NCBI RefSeq assembly: GCF_000006565.2
Contig: NC_031474.1
Location: 3,259,662 to 3,323,661, forward strand
Length of the DNA: 64,000 nt
Reading direction: 5' to 3'
Source of the DNA: Toxoplasma gondii ME49
Lineage: Eukaryota > Apicomplexa > Conoidasida > Eucoccidiorida > Sarcocystidae
Below are positions 23,201 to 33,376 of the stretch, one piece after another. Position numbers and translations under genes: made by a program. The notes beneath the pieces are model-generated. The model saw only the letters and a program-made list of their open reading frames with translations, did no database searches and had not been told where the DNA came from. Each line of letters starts with the position of its first letter. Position 1 is the stretch's first letter.

Positions 23201-25018
23201 GGAAACACAGGTAGGCACGGAGGAGACACACACGACGCTCGGAGAGGCCACCTCGAAGAAGACAGAGAAGAAGAGGGCAGAGCCGAATGTACATCGGTGT
23301 CGCTGTCCAATTCGATTTCTTCATCAGGAGAGAGGTAGAGACCGAGAGGAGGGAGGACGCCTGTAGGGCCCCAGAGTGCGGCCGGCGCATCTGAACGGCT
23401 TGAATCACTGCTTTTCTCGAGTTCTGAGAGCCAGTCCTTGAGTGCGACGGCGTGGTCTCTCGGGCGTCGCTCCCGGGACTTGTCTCCGCGCGCGCCGTCC
23501 TCGGCCTTCGCGCCAAGCCGGCGCCGCTTCGGCGAAGCCGTGGCGTCTGAAGGTCCCGAAGGACTGTCTCCGTTTGAGGAGACACGTGCGACGAACGAGG
23601 ATAGGAGTTCCAGGAAAGGCAGGTGTGCGAGGTCCTGCCCTGCCCCTCGCCTTTTGGTCTCCCGCAGCAGAGCGAGCGTCTCAACAGCGCCTCCAGGGAG
23701 CGAAAAAAGTCGCCGAGATCTCTTCTCCCCAGGCTCCACGACAAGCAGAGGCAGACAAGCAGAGAGGAAGCAGAACAGCGATCCCCAGTCGTGTTCAGCC
23801 CCTCTCTCCACTCTCCGGTGTCTCTCCTCGAACGCTTCTGCAACGCCCTCTGCCTCTCCTTCTTCCTCTTCTTCGTCGACCCCCAGGAAACAGTCGACCG
23901 CACTCCGGCCTTCGCTGAACTGCGCACCAGCCTCCGACAGCGCCCCGGAGAGCGCGAGCGCTACCAAAACTTCGTTCTCCACAGAAGCGCGACGACGCGC
24001 GACCCGCGGCGTCTCCTCGCCACATCCTCCCTCCTCCGAGCAGAGCGAAGACTGCGGCAACGGCAGCCGTGTGTGGCGCCGGGTCTCTCGGCTTATATAC
24101 GGATACAGATCGGCACGAAATAGCACTTCGAACGGAGATGCCCCCTGGTGCTGCCGCGGCCGCAGCGCCTGGCACAGCAGCTCCGTCATGAAAAACTTCG
24201 GAGAGAAAACCTCTTGGTCTCCGTCCTGAGCGAACAGAGGACAGAAACTGCGGTGCGCTCGCAAGATGAGAGAGAAAAGCGAGACTCACTTTGACGAAAT
24301 TCTCGAGCGCTGAACAGGACTTGAAAATACTGGAGCCCTGGACGCGGCCATTTTTGGGGAGGGCGACCTAGAGCGACTCCAGGGAGAAGATACACATGAC
24401 AACCAAGTTCGCTGTGACTGCACTGCAACCGACCTCCATTTACTGGACTGCTGAAGACAGCGGAAACTGCTGAGTTTCCTTTTTCTACCGAACTCCGTTT
24501 GTTTTGCATCGGATCGGTTCCAGGCGTGACACGAACGAAACAGGACATTTTTATCCCTCGTGAGGGAACCATAGAGCACGAGAAATCGACTACGCAACTG
24601 CTGCTGAGGATGCTTTTGACTTGAAGCTCGTGCAGGAGCTGTTTTGAGGAACGGAATTTGCAGAAGCCTGTTCAGCTTTCCCTCAGACTCGAGAAGTGGA
24701 CAAAGCCGCATGCGTGGAACACGGTCTCTACTTGAGTTCACTGTTGAACAGCGCCTACCTCGTACTTGACGACAATCTTTGGAGCGCCCGCCTCTGCGTC
24801 TCTGATGAGCCCCGCAACTTTCCCCTGCGACAAAGGAAATGCAGCGCACAGAGCCGACGCGTCCACAGACACACACAAACTCTCCACAGCCATTTTCTCT
24901 CGAATGTGGAAGAAGGCTCGTGAGCGCCGTCTGCGGTGGATCTACACCTACGCATACAAAAATTCTTTACGCAAAGGGGAGACGCATGTATACACACTCA
25001 TGGATATACATACATACA

Positions 25019-25074
<56 letters not shown>

Positions 25075-26064
25075 ATATTTACGGCCGAGAAGGCCAGAGA
25101 CTCTAGAAAGGAATCATCCTGCAAGCGTGGACGTCCCTGTTAGCCGAAGAGCGACGTGAGCCGTGGCTGTAAGTTGCTGCGCAGACGCAAACACTCGAAC
25201 CATCAGAACCTCTGCTTTATCGGAGAAATGTCTGCGCGGCTTCCTTCAATTCTCACCACGTGGACGCCTGTGGGTCGCCGTCTCTCGAGTTTCGTCTCTC
25301 CAAGATAAACTCCGAGGAGAGGAACAAAGCGATGAGAAGGTCGGCTCATGCGTGCTAAAAGATCTTCGCCACTAACAAGCTCCGGAAAGGCCCTCCCTTC
25401 AACCGACCCGTCCTCAGTCTCTTCTCCCGCTGCATGCAAAGAAAACCGAATACTCACAGAGACTGTTACATGCTTTGCGAGCGAGTGAACCCCACAAGAA
25501 ACCAACGTTCCTCTCCATTAACATACTTCTTTTTTAATACATACATGCATCTATTTTACAAATGCACGCATCACTATAAAATGTGTGTAACTCTTTTTCC
25601 TCCGGAAATAAACATCTGGATGCATGAGCTGCATGCATCAGTACGCACAAAAGTCCTTCCCCCTGGACGCGCGCATGCACACACAAATGGATACATGTAT
25701 CATTGCGTACGAGGCCTGCCGTCATCTGGCGCCAAGGAACTGAAGAGAGCCTGAAGCACAGCTGAACTCTGCGCACTCGCAGTTGCTTTCCTTGGAAGAC
25801 GCATGCGCGCATACGCGCCGACACACACATTTGCACACATGCATATGCATGAAAGGTGTACACACATATATAAATGTACATACATATACATATATATACA
25901 TATACATATATATACATATATATATGTATGTAATTGAATGTGAATAAATGCGTAAAATGCGCGTGCACAGACGTACCTTTCGTGTGGCCGAGGGCGCACT
26001 CATTTGAGGGAGAAGGCGCCGCAGCTGCTTTCGCCGCTTCGAGTTCTTCTCGGCGGTAGTCCAT
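20236..26064 (-). CDS. Large unknown coccidian protein, about 1,488 aa
   Basis: Proposed exons on the minus strand: 26064-25977, 25429-25257, 24896-24759, 24367-24290 and 24225-20236. All phases agree and every exon reads as protein, for example APKIVVKYE|VALPKNGRVQ and SALENFVK|DGDQEVFSPK across two junctions. The last exon alone is 1,329 codons. The first 300 or so residues look globular; after that Pro/Ser/Gly/Arg-rich disorder dominates, with two likely folded islands: a helical one at about 22,400-22,100 (AWYEAATDAWVAEFVREN) and another at about 21,440-21,100 (FSALFAFLSERGMTPNSLAPF). The last intron is only 64 nt. ATG 24893 is an alternative start that would remove the first two exons. 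No domain recognised and no function proposed. Confidence 0.7.
25005..25078. repeat. (CATA)n/(TA)n microsatellite in an intron
   Basis: TACATACATA units grade into pure TA runs, inside the proposed intron 25256-24897 of the large unknown gene. Confidence 0.85.
25863..25930. repeat. (TA)n/(CATA)n microsatellite in an intron
   Basis: Interrupted TATACATATA repeats, inside the proposed first intron 25976-25430. Confidence 0.85.
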
Positions 26065-26218
26065 CACTACGTTTCTCACTGAAAAAACGAAAAGATGTGA
26101 CACTGTTGTCTCACTCTTGACAACTTCTCACTCCTCATTTCTCTTCATGAACGACTCCACCCTCTCTTCCCACCCCCTTCATCTCGACGCCAAACCACAC
26201 ATACCTACACACACAGAA

Positions 26219-26290
26219 ATATAAATATATATATATATATATATGTATATGTATATATATATGTATATATATGTATATGTATGGATATAA
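26219..26290. repeat. (TA)n/(GTATA)n microsatellite between two minus-strand genes
   Basis: TA run with GTATAT interruptions, in the short gap between the SET-domain gene and the next minus-strand gene. Confidence 0.85.
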
Positions 26291-26443
26291 GAAGATACGA
26301 GTTCCTGTAAAAAGTCTCGTGCTCGGTGGGCGAGAGGAGCTTCGCAAAGGGGAAGCGTTCTCTGGACTGTCCACCAGTCGTCTCTCCTTGGCGGGCCGAT
26401 TCAGAGACACCGGCTGCCCGGAGCCATGACACACTTCAGAAGT

Positions 26444-29400
26444 TCACGCATTTCTGTCGATTTCAGAATTCCGGAGCATGAAGGGAATCCCAGGTACGTT
26501 GCGTTCTGCGTGAGATGCGTGGACGCGTTTGCTGTCGCGCGTCTTGACGGCGAGAGACAACTCCTCGCTTCGACCTTGAAGGCCTTTGTCTGCCGGTTCG
26601 GGAAGTTCTCCTGAGTCAGCAGACCAACGGCTTCCAAGCGGCGACTGCTGCAGTTTTAGAATCCAGCTCTAGGTCTTGATGGTCTTCGTTTCCTGGCTTG
26701 GGCTTCTCCGGCACTGTTCACGACAGACGGGCAGGCTACAGGCCGAGCCGGCGACAGAACAGACGCGGCCGAGGCCGCTCTTTTTTCGCATGCACACGAA
26801 AGATCGGCACCTACTTGCCGTAATGATGTCGTGGCAAATTTCCAAGGGCGTTTCTGTCGCAGGTTCTTCTCCAGGGTCTGAAAAGTTTTTTGCAAGATGC
26901 AGCTTGAAGATGCGACAGGTGACACCGCTGGCGTCGTCGCCGAAGCGGCTTCTGCATGCGCGACAGGGGAGGAGAGTCGACAGATGCGGCGACTCCGGAA
27001 GCGTCGGTTGGTCGGTCAACTTCCCGCGCTGCCGACCGGCGCCCATTTCGTTAACCGACGGAGGGGGGCGGACGCGAATCTTCTTCGCCTGCGAAGCAAA
27101 CGCCTCAGCGACGGATGAGAAGACAACTCGCGGCTTCACGACCCGAGGCGACTCCCCCACATCCTCGGCCTTCGTCGGAGACACCCAAGAGGAGAGAGAA
27201 GACGAAGAAGAGGAGGAGACAGAAGAAGACGAAGAAGAGGAAGAGACAGAAGAAGACGAAGAAGAGGAGGAAGAGAGAGAAGAAGAGAAAGAAGAGGAAG
27301 ACAGAGAAGACGGAGAGGAGGAAGAGAGAGAAGACGAAGAAGAGGAAGACAGAGAAGAAGAAGACGAAGAAGAGGAAGACAGAGAAGAAGAAGACGAAGA
27401 GGAGGAAGAGACAGAAGAAGAGACATCAGAGAGGGACTGTGGGATTACACACACGTTCTCCGCTTCGCCGCGATGTCTGTCAACAGGCGAGCTCGGGGAA
27501 GGCAGACAGGGGAGAGGAGGAGAAGAAACAGAACACGACGGGGCCTGGAAGGCCTTCGCGTTCGTTCGCGCTTCTTTCGAGGCCACACAGGGCGCAGCAT
27601 GCGGCGGAGAAATATCCGCAGGCTCGCCTGGCTCTTCCTCCACCAGAACGGCTTGCGGCTTCCTCTCATGTTCCGGGGAAGAAATAACAGGAAGAGATGA
27701 AGAAGAGAGAGAAGCGGAAGAGAGAGAAGCGGAAGAGAGAGAAGAAGAAGAGAGAGAAGAGGAGGAGAGAGAAGAGGAAGAGAGAGGAACCGCAGCACCC
27801 GAAGACAAGCACGAGAGCGAGTTGGGCATGTCTGGGCCTGGCGACGACTCAGCGTCTGCAGCGGAAGGGGGACAGAGACGAGACGCCTCGGCGAAAACAA
27901 GCCGTACCGAGCCGTTCTCAACGCTTGCCTCGTGCGACGAGGGCTGCGACGAACCTGCTCCAGTAATAAGCGACGCCGAAGAACAAGAAGACGACGAAGA
28001 AGAAAGACAACACGGAGAACTGGGCAAGGAAGAAGACGCAGAGGAGGAAGAGGGAGAGGAAGAACGACTGCCGTGCGAGAAGAGAATGCGGCCGTCTGTT
28101 GCACATGGACTGTGTTGATTGTTTCCAAGGTGAGTCTCTCGCTCAGCCGCTTCATCTCGCAAGGCGTGCCGCCTCTCCTCTGCGTCCTCGCTCATCTTGA
28201 GGGCGGAGCTTTCAGCTTCTCGTTCTTCGTCTTTCCTCGCTTGCCTCGCGGCGTTGACTCTTTCCGCGAAGAGGATGCACAGTGGACAGAACCACTCAAA
28301 TTCATCCGCCGGCGGGTCTTGTGTCCGGTGGATACACTCGAGGTGATAGGCTCGATTGCAGCCGTCGCACACGATTCCTCTTTCTTCTTTTTCTCGGCGC
28401 TCTGTCCCCCTCGTCTCCCCGACGCGCCTCTCCTCCCATGTCCGTTTCACGCTCTGTCTGTTCGTCGCATGCAGCCATTTCTGTTGGTCGCCGGCTGATC
28501 CACTCTTCCCCGTCTTCTCTTCTCGCTCTGACCCATGAGCGTCTTCTCTCCCTCCGCCTCCAGGAGGCACTGAAGCCGCACTCCCAGTCGTCTCCTGTTC
28601 CTTCTCTCCCACCGCCTTCTCGGTTGCCTCTTCCTCTCGACTCTTCTGTGTATTGTCTCGGGTGTCATGGAGCGTGGACGCACCACTTGCGGATTCGGAG
28701 CGCTTCACTTTCTTCTTGTTCTGCGCCTCCCCAGTCAGCGCCACTTTGCACGGTTTCTGATTGGCGTAGCAGAGAAAGCAGAGTTGGTCGGACGAGAAGG
28801 CCTCGTCTTCCTCGTCGTCCGCCGCCTCCTGCTCGCGCAGGAAGGCTCGCAGCGCCTGCGGAGACAGCTTGTCTCGCAGCCGGAGCGCCTGCAGTTCGCG
28901 CCTGCAGTAGCGCATGCACTCCGCATTGATCTGGGCGAACCAGTCGAAGCCGAAGTCGGCGAGGAGTTCCTCTCCAGGATTGATCGCCACTCCAGGAATC
29001 GAAGTCAAGACGATGTGCGGCCATGCGTCCACGTACACCACTTGCCATTCCGCATTGATCCTGCACTTGCGTCCGCCAAACAGATCCACTGTCTGGAAGT
29101 GATTCACCATCGACATTTCGTTGAACTCTTCCGTGCTGTCCACTGCGTACATTTCGTCGTGAGGAATCGTCACCACCGACGGCGCCACAGACGACGCAGC
29201 ACCTACAAAACATAGCCATACATATATATAGATATATATAGATTTATATAAAAAGAGAGAACACCACATGGATCGAGACACGGAAGAAACTGAAAGAGAA
29301 GCAACCTAAAAATACATTTTCCTGTTGGTGGCTAAGGCCATAGAGATCAGGACGGAAAACGCTGAAAAAAGAGGAGAAATGGAAAAAACCCACACAAAAA

Positions 29401-29710
29401 CATATTTTTGTACATATATATATATATATATATATACAGAGAGAGAGAGAGGCGCAAGTCCATACAGATATCAAACAGCGAGAGTTAGTACTCATAGCGG
29501 CGACATGTGTGTGGTATATTCGGGAACAACGGGGAGACCAAACTCAACGCCCGCGAATCTAGAGCGATTACACGACTCTCTCACAGACTTCTCTGTCTAG
29601 CTCCTTCAATACGTACAGCTCTTACCACGCATGCCGTATTTACATCGATGTCTACACATTTGAATTCATGTATACGCACAGGGACATCTTCACACGTACA
29701 CGTTTACATA

Positions 29711-29744
<34 letters not shown>

Positions 29745-32700
29745 TAGATAGATAGATATAGATGTAGGGATACCTCCACACATGGGTATATAACTGTCTA
29801 CACGCATATACATATATATGCTTATTAGAAAGAAGTCCTTTGCATATCGACATCTCTGGATGGACACTTCGACTTGTGCGGTGGAAAAAACGAAAGAGTT
29901 CATTTGAAATTGCGAGCGGAACTTGCTTGGCATTTAAACTTGTTATTTTCGGAAGCGAACAGTTCGCTCTTTTCTCGCAGCCCTACCTTTCCAGTCCTCT
30001 TTTGCATCCCAGTCTCGGTACGTTTCTTCGTCTTGGCAAGTTCCTTCGCCTCGTTCTCTCTCTCCTCGCCCTTCTTCTCCGCTTCCTCTTCCTTCTGACC
30101 TTTCTTCTCTGTCAGTTCTTCGTGCAGCCCGCTGCGGCGACTGCATGCCTTCTGCCTGCGTTCGAACTACCTGCGGATCGCGGAACGCTTCTCTGTGGAA
30201 CTTCAGCTGGAAGCAATACTGGGGATGGTCTGCCCGCAAGTCTTCGTCGCTGCTCACGTAGCCGGTGTACTCTCCGAATATAATGCGTTCGCGGTGTTCG
30301 GCAGAGATCCGGGGACCTACGTACCTCAGCGAGTACGCGTCCTCTCCCTCGGGGGTGACGAGGCGCACTGGGTGGCGGAAGTCCAGCAGGCGAATGACCT
30401 GCAGAGAGACACAAGGCGCAATTGGAGGTCGGAACAGGGACAGAAAACGCGACGAGTGCGAAGAGGAAAAAGCTTCACCACACACGGTCCGCGACCCCGA
30501 CCGGGACACAAAGCTCCGAGCAAATCAACCCTGTCTCCGACACACTGGCTTCCTGGACGCTGGGCTGGTCACACGAGCACCTAGGAACGCGACTTCATCA
30601 TTTGTGGGGGGCATCGAGCTGTCGGCGGTCATGTCATGGGCGCAGCGCCGACCAGTACCATTGCATAATGTGCAACAAGGAGTCCAGTCCTCAATCCACA
30701 GACAGCCGTCTTAGACTCCTCTGCGTTTTACGAAGAATGCAAAGACGAAACGCTGAACACACGAGGTTGAAAACTTAGTAAACGAGCCAGGAAGAATTCA
30801 ATGTACAGACGCCTACAGAGATCCTAGTGCCGATCGCAAAGCGCTGCGCAAAAGCGCGAACGTTTATCACTATGCTCATCCAACTGCTGTACAGCCAAAT
30901 TCATTTGTGCACCAACCTACGTAAAAACAAAGATGTGACCAGACAACCTCAAGCAAATGTTTGTTGTCCCCATGATTTTCAGAGGTATGCATGTACGCAT
31001 ACATATCGACACAGTTACACACGTGATACCCGCAAATATATGGATTATATATATATATATATTATATACATATACATAGTTTCCAGGTTGGTGACTTGGA
31101 TGCCGTTGGTGCTTGTTTTGCGTGGACTTTCTAACCTGAACTCCGTCATGAACTTTGCCTTCCTGGACGCACGCGAGGAGGGCCTTGTACAGCCTGGGGT
31201 GCCGGTGTCTGTACACCCGGCGGTGTTCTTCGCCAAAGTAGGGACAAAAGATGAACGGTTGCCAAGTGTGCGATGCAACCTGGGGCGACCGGTTTGGTGT
31301 CGAGACACCGGAAGTCGCCTTCGCCGCGGACGAGGCAGGCACCCAGCCACAGCCGCCCCAGAACGAGCCGCGCTTTCCGAATTGTTTCTGCAGGATGTCT
31401 CTCAGTCGCTCTTGTTCTCTCTGCGCTCGCGCGCTGAGACGTTGCGTCCGAGCGACGTGTTTCTTCCTTCGCCTCGCCACCTCCTCCACCGTCACGACCT
31501 CAAACGCGCAGTTCGCGACGCCGCTCAAAACCACCCCAGACCTCTCTTCTCTCTCTTCGAGCTTCACTTCCACGTCTGCCAGCTCCCCTCCCTTGCCACC
31601 TTCCCTGTCTCCTTCACTCGCGCCAGAGTTTCCTCTCTCCCCGCGGTCTCCAGTCTCCTCGCTGCCAGGCGCGACAGCGGATCCATACCCTACCCGGGAG
31701 CGAGACTCCGCGACAGAATCCTCCCTCCGATTCGCGGGAGCGGTGCGGACTAAGGCCCGCGTCGGGGCCGCCTCTCGCCCTCCCCGCAGTCTACTCAGCA
31801 TCGTGTACTCCGACGCTTCCTTCTGTTGAGGAAAGGCGAGGAAGCTACGAGTCCGTCCCGCTACAGGCAAGGCTGAAGAGTCCTCTCTCTCCTCGCCTCT
31901 GGGGATTCCGTTTCGCGGTGTGTTGTGGCGCGACAAAGAGAAGGAGGATGCAGGCGAGGCGTCTGTGGAAGAGGCGAAGCAGAGCGGCGCGTCGAGTGTC
32001 GCTCCGCCCCGCAAGGAGGTCCCACACGGCAGCGTCGCCGTCGAGGTCGGAGCCTTCTTCTCGCCATCTGGGCCAACGCACTGAGTAACGTCGAGGCTCT
32101 GGAATCTCGAAGGTCTCCTGCCCAGAGGCCCTGCGGCTTTGCCTCCTCCTCGAGTCGCCTTCTTGCCTGGACCAGACGCACTTGAGCAGTCTTTCTTCTC
32201 CCGTTCCCCGTCTCTGTTTCGCTTCTGGGCTGCGGTCTCCTGCTTCAGCTTCCCGCGGACGCCGCGACGGTGGTGGCGCCCAGAAAGCCCCTCCGGCGGA
32301 GACACTTTGCGGGGTGTCTGCCTGTGCCTGGAAAGCGGAGACGCAGGGACCAGAGCAGAGGCTGGCAGACGAGAAGCTGTTGCCCGCGTGACAGGCGTCA
32401 GCGCCCTGGGCGTATTACGAGAGTCTCCGAAGAAAGCCGACGGGAAGTTCTCGTCACAGTTCTTTTCCTCTGAGCGTAGGCCATCCGACGCGGCGTCTCG
32501 GTCTGCCTTTGAAGACCCGCGTCTGGGGCCTGCTACCTCCGCCCTATCTGCTTTGAGGCGCTGCGCTCCAGACGCCGGCCCTCCGACCGCGCCACGGCGT
32601 GTGGACACTCCGCTCGTTGGGCTTGAGGCCTGAGCGCAGGTGGGAAGCAGAAGCTGTTGAGGAGACCTCAGCGGCAGTGCAGCTGCGTCCAGAGAGGGTG

Positions 32701-33376
32701 CAGAGACGCGTTGTTCGCTGTCCGCGCCCACCTGGTTGAGACGCGAAGATCGACGAACACTTCCGAGAGACCAAAGGGGGGTCTCCTCCCCTGGCCCTGA
32801 CGGCTGCTCTTGGTCTGTTCGACACCCCCTCGAGGAGAAGCTGTCCCTGACCTCGTCCTGCTTGGGTGCCTGACTATCGTTTCTTCTGCATGCGGCGGAG
32901 GCGCTCGAATTTCCCGGAGAAAAGGAACCACATGTCGTCTCTGCGTGGACGGAAGAAGCCCGCGAGGAAGCCGTGAGGCCTCCAGAGGACGGGCACCGAA
33001 GAGAGGTCCTGCCTCTCCCTTTGTCTCCGTCCACTGGCTCTCCTCCGTCTCGACCAGGAGACGGGGCGCTGCAACTCGCCGGACTCCTCACTTTCGGAGA
33101 CTCCGACCGGCTCTCCTCCCCGTTTCTTGAAGACAGGGCTCCATCGTGTCCCGCTGCTCTGTGTCTTCCTCCAGAGGCAGACGCAGCTCGAGTTTCAGAG
33201 ACAGGTGACGAGACGCGGGCCGGAGTTGAAGTGGAAGCATCGCGCCCGTTCGTGGAAGACGAAGACGCGAAAGAAGACGGAGAGGAGGGGACCGAAGGCA
33301 GGAGAGCGAAGCCGGACGCGGTACGGTGGCGGCCCACGCCCGGTGGAGAAACTGCAGCAACTTTTACACTTCCCAT
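26444..33376 (-). CDS. SET-domain and PHD-finger protein, putative histone lysine methyltransferase, about 1,735 aa
   Basis: Exons 33376-31136, 30398-29987, 29202-26815 and 26610-26444, all phase-consistent; the last one is the least certain. Exon 1 is a disordered 747-residue N-terminus ending in a basic helix and a globular segment (FIFCPYFGEEHRRVY). The SET domain spans exons 2 and 3: GEYTGYVSS in exon 2, then NEMSMVNHF, then PGEELLADFGFDWF. An Arg/Glu-rich insert of about 60 residues separates the two halves. A PHD finger follows, with its first Cys pair (CFLC) near 28,790 and the rest (CDGC, HLEC, CPLC) near 28,370-28,270, separated by about 133 residues. A long poly-Ser region fills 27.2-27.9 kb. 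Expected role: protein-lysine methylation in chromatin. The SET motif lacks the usual NHSCxPN and the final Tyr, so activity is uncertain. Confidence 0.75.
27190..27430 (-). repeat. GA-rich (plus) / poly-Ser coding (minus) tract
   Basis: About 240 bp of almost pure purine on the plus strand (GAAGAAGAC, GAGGAGGAA and related units), encoding a Ser-rich tail of the SET/PHD protein on the minus strand. A second tract lies at 27,690-27,790. Perfect strand asymmetry of this length can form intramolecular triplex DNA. Confidence 0.85.
29217..29451. repeat. (TA)n and (GA)n microsatellites in SET-gene intron 2
   Basis: Two clusters, 29217-29250 (TATATAGA units) and 29411-29451 (TA run followed by GAGAGA). 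They lie in the intron that splits the SET domain. Confidence 0.85.
29707..29762. repeat. (TA)n then (GATA)n microsatellite in SET-gene intron 2
   Basis: A TA run continued by TAGATAGATAGATA. Third repeat in the same intron. Confidence 0.9.
31035..31078. repeat. (TA)n microsatellite in SET-gene intron 1
   Basis: TA run just downstream (in transcript sense) of the exon 1 donor at 31135. Confidence 0.9.

Noticed and set aside
24248..24289. 42-nt intron in the large unknown gene
   Set aside because: A better acceptor at 24226 gives a 64-nt intron with a stronger pyrimidine tract and phase 0 agreement on both sides.
26676..28118. 480-codon plus-strand Glu-rich frame
   Set aside because: Complement of the poly-Ser coding tail of the SET/PHD protein, whose Cys ligands and SET motifs fix the minus strand as coding.
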